Origin: Robertmurraya kyonggiensis
Lineage (GTDB): Bacteria; Bacillota; Bacilli; Bacillales; Cytobacillaceae
Direction: 5' to 3'
Length of the DNA stretch: 64,000 nt
NCBI RefSeq assembly: GCF_005116465.1
Contig: NZ_SWBM01000002.1
Span: 1 to 64,000, forward strand
Of the stretch, positions 22,740 through 31,972 are shown in pieces. Positions within the stretch are counted from its first letter, which is position 1, and each line of letters begins with the position of its first letter. The notes under the pieces were generated by a model. The model did not search any database. It had not been told where the DNA came from and saw nothing but the letters and a program-made list of their open reading frames with translations. Position numbers and translations under genes: made by a program.

Positions 22740-22937
22740 TTGGAACAAAAGGAATTCGGCCTAAATGACATAGTAGAAATGAAAAAACAACATCCTTGCG
22801 GTACAAATCGATGGAAAATCATCCGTTTAGGAATGGATATTCGAATTAAATGTGAAGGTTGTTCCCACAGTGTGTTAATTCCTCGAAAAGAGTTTTCACG
22901 TAAATTAAAAAAAGTATTAGTGAAGCATGAAGAGTAA
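22740..22937 (+). CDS. yyzM: DUF951 family protein YyzM
   Basis: A 65-residue small protein of the DUF951 family. It has the pattern MKKQHPCGTNRWKIIRLGMD followed by IRIKCEGCSHSVLIPR, whose CEGC pair and upstream Cys suggest a zinc-binding or nucleic-acid-binding fold. TTG 22740 is chosen because AAGGAG lies 9 nt upstream; the frame also has GTG at 22731. Divergent from yyaC. Function unknown. Confidence 0.85.
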   Translation: MEQKEFGLNDIVEMKKQHPCGTNRWKIIRLGMDIRIKCEGCSHSVLIPRKEFSRKLKKVLVKHEE

Positions 22938-23045
22938 TCTTTGTGCTTTTTCTTTATCCATTTATTCTTGCAAAGGTTGTTTGTTAAAATCTTAAGGCCG
23001 ATTTTAACGTAGAAATATATATATTATGCTTATTAGTTTGTCTGC

Positions 23046-23072
23046 AAGGTTTTTTTCTTTGAAAAAAACCTT
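23046..23072. repeat. perfect hairpin in the yyzM-yyaE gap
   Basis: AAGGTTTTTTTC and GAAAAAAACCTT form a 12-bp stem with a TTT loop. It is A/T-rich and not followed by a T run on the plus strand, so it is unlikely to be a standard terminator. The remaining 22938-23163 gap shows nothing else that I recognise. Confidence 0.6.
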
Positions 23073-23163
23073 AATGGTCCATTTTGGATGGCCCTATTTC
23101 GTTGTAGAAATTTCATAATTGTATTATTCTTAGAAAAATGAAGGCGGATGGAGGGGAGTAAAT

Positions 23164-25176
23164 TTGTCTAAGGTGTATACATCTGCATGTCCGTTAAATT
23201 GCTTTGACAGCTGTGGATTTAAAGTCGTAGTTGAAGATGGAAAAGTAACGAAGGTAGACGGAGATGAAACTCATCCGATCACAAAGGGAAAGATCTGTGG
23301 TCGTGGCAGAATGCTTGAGAAAAGAACGAATTCTTCTGAGCGATTATTATATCCTCTGAAAAAAATAGATGGAGAGTTTACTAGAATTTCATGGAAGCAG
23401 GCTTTGGAGGAAATTTCCGAGAAAATGAAGACTTTAAAGGCTGAACATGGTTCTACTTCGATTCTTCATAGCCATGATTATGCGAACGGTGGATTGCTAA
23501 AAAATCTCGATAAACGCTTTTTTAATTGTTTTGGTGGGGTGACAGAATTAATTGGTTCTATTTGTTGGGGTTCTGGAATCGAAGGTCAAACATGGGATTT
23601 CGGTGATGCCTATAGTCATTCTCCTGAAGATATTTTCAATAGCAAGAACATCATTGTTTGGGGAAGAAATGTAGCAAGAACGAACTTGCATCTTTTTCAA
23701 GCCTTGCAGGAAGCAAAAAAGCGTGGTGCGAACCTAATTGTAATTGATCCGATTTTTAACGCTACTGCCAAAATTGCGCACGATCATATTACTGTGAAGC
23801 CAGGGATGGACGGATTATTGGCAGTAGGAATTATGAAGGAAATGCTACGTCTTGGGCTCGAAAACCAGGAGTTTATCCACAATCATTCAGTTGGTTTTGA
23901 TGATTTGCTGGGATTATTAAATGGAGTTTCGATTGAAGAAATTGCAGAGAAAACGGAAGTATCGGTTGAAAAAATAACACAGCTTGCTTACGTATATGGT
24001 GACAGACCTACATCAACCTTTATTGGTTTAGGCATGCAAAGATATGAAAATGGAGGCAACACCATTCGCCTAATTGATGCGCTTGTAGCGATAAGTGGAA
24101 ATATTGGTATTGCAGGTGGCGGAGCGAATTATGCACATAAACAGGTTGGACAAAGCTTTGACGTAGCGGAACTGTCATTAGCTAACGAAAAACAAGAGCA
24201 TCGTTACTTTACGATGATGGAGCAGGCGGAGAAAATTCTTTCCGCAAAAACGCCAGAAATTAAAATGATCTTTGTGACATGCGGAAATCCTTTAACACAG
24301 GTTCCAGATACAAATGTCGTGAAAAAGGCATTCTCCTCTGTCGAAACACTTGTTGTGATCGAACAATTTATGACGGACACAGCAGAAATGGCTGATTATG
24401 TCCTACCAACAACAACAGTCTTTGAAGAAGAGGATGTTTACTACTCATCGATGTATCATGCCTATGTAAATTATGGACCACAGCTTGTATCGGCACCAGG
24501 GGAGGCGAAATCGGATCTATGGATCTGGAGCGAGCTGGCAAAACGATTAGGCTTTGGTGAGAAATTTAACTATACACGCGTACAATTTTTAGAAATCGGC
24601 ATGAAGGGTCTAATTGAAAAAGGACTGTCTCTATCTCAGCTGAAAGAGATTGGTCATGCTGAGCTGCTGGTTGATGAAATTCCGTGGAATGACTTTCATT
24701 TTAAAACGCCAAGCGGTAAATATGAATTTACATCAAAGCGTGCTGAACAAAAAGGCTTATCAGGTCAATTAACTTTAGCTTTACCAAAGGAATCGAAATG
24801 GACAAATGTTGAGCTAGCAAAAAAATTCCCATATCAGTTATTAACCATTCATCCATTGCGTTCCAATCATTCTCAGCACTATCATTTGCTTTCACCTGAG
24901 CCAAAAGTTCGTGTGGAAATCTCCGAAAATATTGCCGAACGGTTGCAATTTAAGGATGACGATTATGTCCGCGTATGGAATGAACGGGGAGAAATTTTTG
25001 GTTATGTCACTGTTTTGAAGCAGGGCGTGCATAACGATATTGTTAAAATTGATGAAGGTATTTGGGCTAAATTTGGCGGCTCTGTAAATCAATTAACATC
25101 TAGCCAAGTGTCAGATAATGGTTTGGGTAGCATTTTATATGATTGCTTAGTTAATATTGAAGCGGCCAATGAATAA
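23164..25176 (+). CDS. yyaE: molybdopterin-dependent oxidoreductase YyaE
   Basis: A 670-residue oxidoreductase of the formate dehydrogenase/DMSO reductase family, which binds bis-MGD molybdopterin and a 4Fe-4S cluster. The N-terminal cluster ligands are visible as CPLNCFDSCGF, with the fourth Cys in GKICGRG. The motifs SICWGSGIEGQ, NIIVWGRNVARTNLH and VVIEQFMTDTAEMADYVLPTTT are typical of the Moco-binding domains. The C-terminal MopB domain begins near YQLLTIHPLRSNHSQHYH. It matches YyaE, encoded at the same place in B. subtilis; the substrate is unknown. The TTG start follows GGAGGGGAG. Confidence 0.88.
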   Translation: MSKVYTSACPLNCFDSCGFKVVVEDGKVTKVDGDETHPITKGKICGRGRMLEKRTNSSERLLYPLKKIDGEFTRISWKQALEEISEKMKTLKAEHGSTSILHSHDYANGGLLKNLDKRFFNCFGGVTELIGSICWGSGIEGQTWDFGDAYSHSPEDIFNSKNIIVWGRNVARTNLHLFQALQEAKKRGANLIVIDPIFNATAKIAHDHITVKPGMDGLLAVGIMKEMLRLGLENQEFIHNHSVGFDDLLGLLNGVSIEEIAEKTEVSVEKITQLAYVYGDRPTSTFIGLGMQRYENGGNTIRLIDALVAISGNIGIAGGGANYAHKQVGQSFDVAELSLANEKQEHRYFTMMEQAEKILSAKTPEIKMIFVTCGNPLTQVPDTNVVKKAFSSVETLVVIEQFMTDTAEMADYVLPTTTVFEEEDVYYSSMYHAYVNYGPQLVSAPGEAKSDLWIWSELAKRLGFGEKFNYTRVQFLEIGMKGLIEKGLSLSQLKEIGHAELLVDEIPWNDFHFKTPSGKYEFTSKRAEQKGLSGQLTLALPKESKWTNVELAKKFPYQLLTIHPLRSNHSQHYHLLSPEPKVRVEISENIAERLQFKDDDYVRVWNERGEIFGYVTVLKQGVHNDIVKIDEGIWAKFGGSVNQLTSSQVSDNGLGSILYDCLVNIEAANE

Positions 25177-25287
25177 TGGATGTTACCTTGTCTTTTAGGA
25201 GGGAACTCTCTATAATTGGTTAAGGTTAATTATTTTGAGAAGAAAATGATTTATTATTTTGCATATAGATATGAGGAGTGACTTTGG

Positions 25288-26388
25288 ATGGCCTTAACGG
25301 CAGGGATTGTAGGTTTACCGAACGTTGGAAAATCTACTTTATTTAACGCAATTACACAAGCAGGAGCAGAATCGGCTAACTATCCTTTCTGTACAATTGA
25401 TCCGAACGTAGGGATCGTAGAAGTTCCTGATGAACGTTTAACAAAATTAACAGAATTGGTTCAACCGAAAAAGACTGTTCCAACAACCTTTGAATTTACA
25501 GATATTGCAGGAATCGTAAAGGGTGCAAGTAAAGGGGAAGGTCTTGGAAATAAATTCTTGGCTAATATCCGAGAAGTAGATGCGATTTGCCAAGTAGTTC
25601 GTTGTTTTGAAGACGAAAACATCACACATGTTTCTGGTATAGTTGATCCTTTAGACGATATTGAGACGATCAATTTAGAGCTTATTTTAGCTGACCTAGA
25701 ATCTGTTGAAAAACGCCTTGCTCGTGTTGGGAAATTAGCGAAGCAAAAGGATAAAGAGGCAGTTGCAGAACTTGAAATTTTAGAAATGCTAAAAGAGGCT
25801 TTTGAAGCTAGTAAACCAGCAAGAACAGTTGAGTTCACGGATGAGCAATTTAAAATTGCAAAAGGACTTCACCTTCTTACGATTAAACCAATGCTGTATG
25901 TAGCAAACGTTGGGGAAGATGATGTTGCGGATCCATCTGCAAATGAATATGTTCAAAAGGTAAAAGAATTTGCGGCACAAGACAATGCTGAGGTTATCGT
26001 GATTTGTGCTAAAATTGAATCTGAAATTGCTGAACTTGAAGGGGAAGAAAAAACAATGTTCCTTCAAGAGCTTGGAATTGAAGAATCAGGATTAGACCAA
26101 TTAATCCGTGCATCTTATCATTTACTTGGACTAGCTACTTACTTCACTGCTGGAGTTCAAGAAGTTCGTGCTTGGACATTTAGAAAGGGTATGAAAGCAC
26201 CACAATGTGCTGGAATTATCCACTCTGACTTTGAAAGAGGCTTTATCCGTGCGGAAACAGTTTTCTATGATGATCTGTTAGCAGCAGGAAACATGGTCGC
26301 TGCAAAAGAAGCTGGAAAAGTTCGTTTAGAAGGTAAAGAATACGAAGTAAAAGATGGCGACATCATTCACTTCCGTTTTAATGTATAA
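25288..26388 (+). CDS. ychF: redox-regulated ATPase YchF
   Basis: A ribosome-associated Obg-family P-loop ATPase involved in stress responses. It has 366 residues. GLPNVGKSTLFNAITQAGA is the P-loop, and the NxxE specificity motif and the C-terminal TGS domain (RGFIRAETVFYDDLL to DGDIIHFRFNV) are intact. GAGGAGTGA lies upstream of the ATG. It precedes rpsF, as yyaF does in B. subtilis. Confidence 0.97.
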   Translation: MALTAGIVGLPNVGKSTLFNAITQAGAESANYPFCTIDPNVGIVEVPDERLTKLTELVQPKKTVPTTFEFTDIAGIVKGASKGEGLGNKFLANIREVDAICQVVRCFEDENITHVSGIVDPLDDIETINLELILADLESVEKRLARVGKLAKQKDKEAVAELEILEMLKEAFEASKPARTVEFTDEQFKIAKGLHLLTIKPMLYVANVGEDDVADPSANEYVQKVKEFAAQDNAEVIVICAKIESEIAELEGEEKTMFLQELGIEESGLDQLIRASYHLLGLATYFTAGVQEVRAWTFRKGMKAPQCAGIIHSDFERGFIRAETVFYDDLLAAGNMVAAKEAGKVRLEGKEYEVKDGDIIHFRFNV

Positions 26389-26399
26389 TAGTTTTCTAA

Positions 26400-26428
26400 A
26401 ACATCCTGTCCAAAACAGGGTGTTTTTT
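26400..26428 (+). terminator. ychF terminator
   Basis: ACATCCTGT and ACAGGGTGT pair around a CCAAA loop, followed by TTTTT. Confidence 0.85.
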
Positions 26429-26435
26429 GTTGCTC

Positions 26436-26464
26436 TTGTACTTTTGTCATATGTATGTTATAAT
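26436..26464 (+). promoter_or_regulatory. rpsF-ssb-rpsR promoter
   Basis: A -35 box TTGTAC (26436-26441) and a perfect -10 box TATAAT (26459-26464) are separated by 17 nt, just after the ychF terminator. Confidence 0.8.
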
Positions 26465-26489
26465 TTCTTCTTGTGAGTAATGAATATTG

Positions 26490-26527
26490 CTCCTTGCCCT
26501 ATTGAAGGGCCGTTAGTCCAAAAGGAG
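26490..26527 (+). ncRNA. S6:S18 ribosomal leader motif
   Basis: CTCCTT pairs with AAGGAG and GCCC pairs with GGGC across a TATTGAA loop. A 3' bulge CCGTTAGTCC-like segment carries the conserved element. The outer stem covers the rpsF ribosome-binding site, so binding of S6:S18 would block translation. This matches the known S6:S18 leader architecture in bacteria; the assignment is by eye. Confidence 0.75.
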
Positions 26528-26536
26528 GTGAACGTG

Positions 26537-26824
26537 ATGAGAGCGTACGAAATTATGTACATCATCCGCCCAAATATTGAAGATGAAGCTAAAAAAGCAC
26601 TTGTAGAGCGCTTTGATGGTATCTTAACTAGTAATGGTGCGGAAGTTGCTGAATCAAAAGAGTGGGGTAAGCGTCGTCTTGCATACGAAATCAATGATTT
26701 CCGTGATGGCTACTACCAACTTGTAAAAGTTAACGCTGATGCAGCTGCTGTGGAAGAATTCTCTCGTTTAGCTAAAATTAGCGAGGATATCATCCGCCAC
26801 ATCGTAATCAAAGAAGATAAGTAA
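26537..26824 (+). CDS. rpsF: 30S ribosomal protein S6
   Basis: Small-subunit protein S6, which pairs with S18 in the platform. It has 95 residues, the exact Bacillus length. It begins [20 protein letters not shown] and contains the conserved [11 protein letters not shown] segment. The ATG at 26537 has AAGGAGGTG at 7-8 nt; an in-frame longer start is rejected because it would lie in the leader hairpin. First gene of rpsF-ssb-rpsR. Confidence 0.98.
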   Translation: MRAYEIMYIIRPNIEDEAKKALVERFDGILTSNGAEVAESKEWGKRRLAYEINDFRDGYYQLVKVNADAAAVEEFSRLAKISEDIIRHIVIKEDK

Positions 26825-26851
26825 TTTAAGACATATAGTCATTTAACCAAA

Positions 26852-26867
26852 TGTTTCACGTGAAACA
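26852..26867. promoter_or_regulatory. parS: parS site between rpsF and ssb
   Basis: TGTTTCACGTGAAACA, identical to the site in spo0J, lies in the 69-bp non-coding gap. Confidence 0.95.
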
Positions 26868-26893
26868 TTTGTCAAAGAGAGGAGTTGATTCTG

Positions 26894-27385
26894 ATGATGA
26901 ATCGTGTAGTTCTAGTCGGACGTTTAACGAAAGATCCTGAATTGCGTTATACACCAAATGGTGTTCCCGTTGCGACATTTACTCTTGCTGTGAATCGTAC
27001 TTTTTCGAATCAACAAGGGGAAAGAGAAGCAGACTTCATTAACTGCGTCATTTGGCGTCGTCCAGCTGAAAACGTAGCAAACTTCTTGAAAAAAGGAAGC
27101 CTTGCTGGTGTTGATGGTCGAATTCAAACACGTAATTATGAGGGACAAGATGGGAAACGCGTTTATGTTACAGAAATTGTAGCTGAGAGCGTGCAATTCC
27201 TTGAACCGAAAGGTGGTTCTGGAGGCAATGCTGGTGGCTTCGGTGGCCAGAGCCAAGGAGCTCCTTACGGTAATCAGAATCAACCATCTCGCAACGATAA
27301 CCAAGGCGGGTATACCCGTATAGATGAAGATCCATTTGCAGGTGGCGGTCAAATCGACATCTCGGATGACGATCTTCCATTCTAA
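26894..27385 (+). CDS. ssb: single-stranded DNA-binding protein SsbA
   Basis: Coats and protects single-stranded DNA at forks and recruits partners through its C-terminal tip. It has 163 residues. The OB fold begins [21 protein letters not shown] and includes [21 protein letters not shown] Gly/Gln/Asn-rich linker leads to the acidic tip [12 protein letters not shown] 26894 is preceded by AGAGGAG. It lies between rpsF and rpsR, as in all bacilli. Confidence 0.98.
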   Translation: MMNRVVLVGRLTKDPELRYTPNGVPVATFTLAVNRTFSNQQGEREADFINCVIWRRPAENVANFLKKGSLAGVDGRIQTRNYEGQDGKRVYVTEIVAESVQFLEPKGGSGGNAGGFGGQSQGAPYGNQNQPSRNDNQGGYTRIDEDPFAGGGQIDISDDDLPF

Positions 27386-27409
27386 TTAGATTCGATCTAA
27401 TAACTATAG

Positions 27410-27667
<258 letters not shown>

Positions 27668-27674
27668 TAAATGA

Positions 27675-27714
27675 CAAAAAGACAGTTTGGTTCCGTTAAC
27701 CAGCTGTCTTTTTT
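27675..27714 (+). terminator. rpsR terminator
   Basis: AAAAAGACAG and CTGTCTTTTTT form the stem, with an inner CTGG/CCAG-like pair around the TTCCGTT region. A T run ends it. Confidence 0.85.
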
Positions 27715-27780
27715 ACTATGTTTAAGTTTAGTTTGATAACGCATCGAATGTTGTTAAACCTACGCTTGTGCTCTTTGATA

Positions 27781-28001
27781 CGCTGTTTTCGCAATGATTG
27801 TGGTTTTTTTCGTAAATGTCCTAATTTTTTTCTTCGAAAAATCCAAAGGCCGACATTTACACTCCCAACTGGGTTTAGAGTCACACATTATTTTTGCACG
27901 GCACTTTTCGCTTCTCCCATATGTTTTTTTAGGTAAAACAGGAGATTTGTATGCCAAACTACGAATCAAAAAAGCAACAATGTCTGCGAAAAGAGCCTTT
28001 T
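27781..28001. repeat. MITE-like interspersed repeat, copy A
   Basis: About 220 bp with imperfect terminal inverted repeats: GCTGTTTTCGCAATGATTGT at the left pairs 16/20 with the right end ACAATGTCTGCGAAAAGAGC. Inside, GTAAATGTC and GACATTTAC enclose a TTTTTTTC-TTCG-AAAAA hairpin. A second copy lies at 31611-31853, including a 32-nt identical core around CACACATTATTTTTGCACGG. No reading frame is recognised; it sits between rpsR and yybS. Confidence 0.8.
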
Positions 28002-28076
28002 GATAGAACCGATTGGTTGAAGCCCGAGAGTATTATCGATAAAATAGGTCTTAGGACTTTGTCAGGAGGTTTGAGA

Positions 28077-29018
28077 GTGAAAAATGTACATAAGCTAACA
28101 GAAGGAGCTTTGTTTCTTGCTACCTTTGCTGTTTTATTGCTGATGACGCTTTACATACCTGTACTAGGGATTGTCAGTAATTTGTTTTTGGCCTTACCAT
28201 TTATTATGTTTGCTACGAAAAATGATCGAAAGAGCTCCTTTGTCTTTTTTATTGGAGGGCTATTGATTTCTTTTATAGTTGGGTCAATTTTGGCTTTACC
28301 TTTAACCATTTTATATGGTCTTACAGGAATTGTTCTTGGGGATTGTATTCGAGAAAAGAAGAGTAGAGTAAGTGGATATATCGCTGGAACTTTAGCTTTC
28401 TTAATCGTCACGATTCTAACATATGCGGTAACTGTCACATTTTTTAATATAGATATCATTAAAGAATCGATTCAAACGATTAAACTATCCATGGATCAAT
28501 CGAAGGAAATCTTAGGCTCATTAGGACAAACGCCAGATCCGAAAATGATGGAACAATTTGAAATGGGCATAGACATGCTCGAAACGCTTGTACCAAGTTT
28601 ATTCGTGATGTCCTCCATTCTAGTCGTGATGATCATTGAACTAGTTTCTTTTCCAATCGCGAAAAGGTTGGGGGTTGCGATTCCAAAGTGGTCACCTTTT
28701 AGAGAGTTACAACTTCCAAAAAGCCTATTATGGTATTACTTAGGTGTGTTAGTAGCATCTCTTATCTTTAATCCTGAAGAGGGGACTTTTTGGTATACAG
28801 CACTCATTAATTTAGCCTTTGTTCTGCAGTTATTTATGGTTTTACAGGGGCTATCGCTCATTTATTATTTTTCTTATCAGAAAGGCTATCCGAAGGCCCT
28901 ACCGATCATTATGACGGTTTTAACAATCCTTGTTCCATTCCTTCTTTCTATTGTAAGGATATTAGGTATAATTGATTTAGGTTTTGACTTTAGAAAGCGT
29001 ATAAGTGAAAAAAAATAA
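28077..29018 (+). CDS. yybS: YybS family membrane protein (DUF2232)
   Basis: A 313-residue integral membrane protein of the DUF2232/YybS family, function unknown. It begins MKNVHKLTEGALFLATFAVLLL and has about eight hydrophobic segments. The loop ESIQTIKLSMDQSKEILGSLG is extracytoplasmic or cytoplasmic, undetermined. GTG 28077 is chosen because CAGGAGG lies 7 nt upstream; the longer frame runs through repeat copy A. It precedes gdpP and rplI, as in B. subtilis. Confidence 0.9.
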   Translation: MKNVHKLTEGALFLATFAVLLLMTLYIPVLGIVSNLFLALPFIMFATKNDRKSSFVFFIGGLLISFIVGSILALPLTILYGLTGIVLGDCIREKKSRVSGYIAGTLAFLIVTILTYAVTVTFFNIDIIKESIQTIKLSMDQSKEILGSLGQTPDPKMMEQFEMGIDMLETLVPSLFVMSSILVVMIIELVSFPIAKRLGVAIPKWSPFRELQLPKSLLWYYLGVLVASLIFNPEEGTFWYTALINLAFVLQLFMVLQGLSLIYYFSYQKGYPKALPIIMTVLTILVPFLLSIVRILGIIDLGFDFRKRISEKK

Positions 29019-29107
29019 TGGATCGATTTTAAAAATTGAAGTGTGCATGATAACATCGATTTGTATATATATTGGAAGAAAAGCTTAGAAATTTGGGAGC
29101 TGAAAAA

Positions 29108-31081
29108 ATGCCTTCTTATTTGGATAAATGGCCGACTCGCTATCCGATTTTTGCCTTGATCTTGATTGACCTAGTGATACTAGGAATATTAGCTTATTAT
29201 AATTGGATCATATGCCTAATTGGAGTAGTGATCGCCGCCATTCCATTTTACTATCTGTTTTTAATTGAATATAAGCAACGCCAGGAAACGGAGAAGTATA
29301 TTACGACGCTTTCTTACCGCTTGAAAAAAGTGGGGGAAGAGGCGTTAATGGAAATGCCGATTGGGATTATGCTCTATAATGACGATTATTATATTGAATG
29401 GGCGAATCCATTTTTAGCATCCTGTTTTGATGAGGAGACGTTAGTAGGACGTTCCCTTTATGACGTAGGGGACTCGGTGATTCCTTTAATTAAACAGGAA
29501 GTGGAAACGGAGATTATTCCTTTATTGGATCGGAAATTTAGAGTGGTTCATCGTGCTGAAGAAAGATTGCTTTATTTCTTCGACATCACCGAGCAAGTTG
29601 AAGTAGAAAAAATGTATGAAGATGAGCGAACGGCTATAGGAATCATCTTTTTAGATAACTATGATGATTTGACACAAGGGATGGACGACCAAGCGAGAAG
29701 TAGCCTAAACAGCCTTGTAACGTCCATACTAAACAAGTGGGCTAATGATAATGGCGTCTTCTTAAAACGTGTTTCTTCAGACAGATTTATTGCTGTTTTT
29801 AATGAACAAATTCTTCATTTATTAGAAAAAGGGAAATTCTCCATTTTAGATGATGTTCGTGAAATTACATCTAAACAAAATGTTCCACTTACGTTAAGTA
29901 TCGGGGTAGGGACTGGCGTTCCTTCTTTACCAGAGCTTGGTGAGCTTGCACAATCGAGCTTAGATTTAGCTTTGGGGCGTGGAGGAGACCAAGTTGCGAT
30001 TAAACAAACGAATGGAAAAGTGAAGTTCTTTGGCGGAAAAACAAACCCTGTTGAAAAACGGACGAGAGTACGTGCACGCGTGATTTCTCACGCCTTAAAG
30101 GATTTGATCACAGATAGTGACAAAGTCATCATTATGGGCCATAAGAATCCTGATATGGATGCCATTGGCGCGGCCATTGGAATTCAAAAAGTAGCTCAAA
30201 TGAATCAATGTGAAGGGTACATTGTGATGAATTTTAACGAAATCGATACTGGAGTTCGCAGACTGATGGATGAAATTAGAAAGCATGAGTGGCTATTCTC
30301 ACGCTTTATTTCCCCAGAGCAAGCTCTTGAGATTGCGACAGAAGATACGCTCTTGGTCGTGGTTGATACACATAAGCCTTCTATGGTCATTGAAGAAAGA
30401 TTGCTTCATCGCATTGATCATGTTGTCGTCATTGACCATCACCGTCGTGGTGAGGAGTTTATTGAGAACCCATTACTTGTTTATATGGAGCCGTATGCTT
30501 CTTCCACAGCCGAATTGGTGACGGAGCTGCTTGAATACCAACCGAAGAAAAGTAAAATTGATATGCTAGAGGCAACAGCCCTATTGGCAGGGATCATTGT
30601 TGATACAAAAAGCTTTACCTTAAGAACGGGTGCAAGAACCTTTGATGCAGCCTCCTATCTTCGTGGACAGGGAGCGGATACGGTACTTGTGCAGAAATTC
30701 TTAAAAGAGGATGTTGAAACCTTCTTAAAACGAGCGAAATTGATTGAATCCGTCTATTTTTACAAAGATGGAATTGCCATTGCAAAAGGGAATGCAGAAC
30801 AAGTGCTTGATCAAGTGTTAATTGCCCAAACGGCGGATACACTTTTAACAATGGATGGAATAGTAGCTTCCTTTGTCATATCCAAGCGCTCGGATAACAT
30901 GATAGGGATCAGTGCTCGTTCATTAGGGGATATCAATGTTCAAGTCATTATGGAAAACATCGGTGGTGGAGGTCACTTGACCAACGCAGCTACACAGGTT
31001 TATGATATGGAAATCGAAGAAGTAGAACAGGCATTGTTAGAAACGATCGAAGAATATTTAGAAGGGAGAAAGAAGCAATGA
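29108..31081 (+). CDS. gdpP: cyclic di-AMP phosphodiesterase GdpP
   Basis: Hydrolyses the essential messenger c-di-AMP to pApA. It has 657 residues. Two N-terminal membrane helices (about 10-55) are followed by a PAS-like domain ([23 protein letters not shown]). A degenerate GGDEF domain ([11 protein letters not shown]) and then the DHH/DHHA1 catalytic domain follow, with [33 protein letters not shown] and [14 protein letters not shown] 29108 (MPSYLDKW) matches the B. subtilis start and has GGGAG upstream. It overlaps rplI by 4 nt (ATGA). Confidence 0.97.
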   Translation: MPSYLDKWPTRYPIFALILIDLVILGILAYYNWIICLIGVVIAAIPFYYLFLIEYKQRQETEKYITTLSYRLKKVGEEALMEMPIGIMLYNDDYYIEWANPFLASCFDEETLVGRSLYDVGDSVIPLIKQEVETEIIPLLDRKFRVVHRAEERLLYFFDITEQVEVEKMYEDERTAIGIIFLDNYDDLTQGMDDQARSSLNSLVTSILNKWANDNGVFLKRVSSDRFIAVFNEQILHLLEKGKFSILDDVREITSKQNVPLTLSIGVGTGVPSLPELGELAQSSLDLALGRGGDQVAIKQTNGKVKFFGGKTNPVEKRTRVRARVISHALKDLITDSDKVIIMGHKNPDMDAIGAAIGIQKVAQMNQCEGYIVMNFNEIDTGVRRLMDEIRKHEWLFSRFISPEQALEIATEDTLLVVVDTHKPSMVIEERLLHRIDHVVVIDHHRRGEEFIENPLLVYMEPYASSTAELVTELLEYQPKKSKIDMLEATALLAGIIVDTKSFTLRTGARTFDAASYLRGQGADTVLVQKFLKEDVETFLKRAKLIESVYFYKDGIAIAKGNAEQVLDQVLIAQTADTLLTMDGIVASFVISKRSDNMIGISARSLGDINVQVIMENIGGGGHLTNAATQVYDMEIEEVEQALLETIEEYLEGRKKQ

Positions 31082-31527
31082 AAGTAATTTTTCTAAAGGA
31101 TGTTAAAGGAAAAGGGAAAAAAGGCGAAGTAAAAAACGTTGCTGACGGGTATGCACAAAACTTTTTACTTAAGCAAGGACTCGCTGTTGAAGCAAACTCA
31201 TCGAATGTTAGCAGTTTGAATGCACAAAAGAAAAAGGAAGAAAAGTTAGCAGCAGAAGAGCTAGCTGACGCAAAAGAACTAAAAGAAGTGATTGAGCAGT
31301 TAACGGTTGAGCTTTCTGCAAAATCAGGTGAGGGTGGACGACTATTTGGTTCTATCACAAGTAAACAAATAGCAGATGCTCTTCAAAAAGTACATGGTAT
31401 AAAAATCGATAAGCGTAAAATTGAACTGGATGATGCGATTCGAGCACTAGGCTATACAAAGGTTCCTGTTAAGCTTCATACAGAAGTAACAGCTACCCTT
31501 AATGTACATGTAAAAGAAGGAAACTAA
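31078..31527 (+). CDS. rplI: 50S ribosomal protein L9
   Basis: Large-subunit protein L9. It has 149 residues. The N-terminal RNA-binding domain starts [21 protein letters not shown] and contains the signature [17 protein letters not shown] long helix links to the C-terminal domain ending LNVHVKEGN. The ATG overlaps the gdpP stop codon and has GAAGGGAG upstream, so translation is coupled. Confidence 0.98.
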   Translation: MKVIFLKDVKGKGKKGEVKNVADGYAQNFLLKQGLAVEANSSNVSSLNAQKKKEEKLAAEELADAKELKEVIEQLTVELSAKSGEGGRLFGSITSKQIADALQKVHGIKIDKRKIELDDAIRALGYTKVPVKLHTEVTATLNVHVKEGN

Positions 31528-31571
31528 TTTTGGAAGTACCATTTCCGTGAAAACATGATAAAATAATGAAA

Positions 31572-31607
31572 GAAATGTGATCGGTTGAATGCTGGTCACA
31601 TTTTTCT
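31572..31607 (+). terminator. rplI terminator
   Basis: AAATGTGATC and GGTCACATTT pair around GGTTGAATGCT, followed by TTTCT. Confidence 0.75.
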
Positions 31608-31610
31608 AAT

Positions 31611-31853
31611 TCGCTATTTTCGTAATGATTGTTTTTTTTCGTAAATGTCCTAATTTTTTTCTTCGAAAAAAATCTAAAGCCGACATTTACACCTCCTATG
31701 GGGTTCCTATTCACACATTATTTTTGCACGGCACTTTTCGCTGCCATCTGACTTCTAATTGAGTTTAAATTAGAAATGTACTTACCAAGTTATAACTCAA
31801 AAGCAACAAGTTTTTTTCGTAAGAAAATAAACAATGTTTGCGAAAAGAGCCTT
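31611..31853. repeat. MITE-like interspersed repeat, copy B
   Basis: A second copy of the element at 27781-28001, about 243 bp, same orientation. It keeps the outer arms (TTCGCTATTTTCGTAATGAT at the left, GTTTGCGAAAAGAGC at the right), the GTAAATGTC/GACATTTAC stem with the TTCG loop, and the 32-nt identical core. It has a roughly 24-nt insertion (TTTTTTTCGTAAGAAAATAA) near the right end. It fills most of the 445-bp rplI-helicase gap; the remaining roughly 120 bp before the helicase show no clear feature. Confidence 0.8.
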
Positions 31854-31972
31854 TTAATTAAAATTTTTTTCTATTTAGTAGTTTAATTGTCCAGCAATCA
31901 TACACACTTTATATACTTAATTAATAGATTTATGGATATGTTTCTAGTCATCTGTAAGGAGGTTTTCCTATA

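Noticed and set aside
26924..27352. Minus-strand 142-codon frame
   Set aside because: It lies wholly antisense to ssb, has no Shine-Dalgarno sequence and encodes nothing recognisable.
27718..28003. Several overlapping small frames in the rpsR-yybS gap
   Set aside because: They follow the repeat element in several frames on both strands, with no ribosome-binding sites; the repeat explains them.
30615..30851. Minus-strand frame within gdpP
   Set aside because: It is antisense to the DHHA1 part of gdpP, with no independent evidence.
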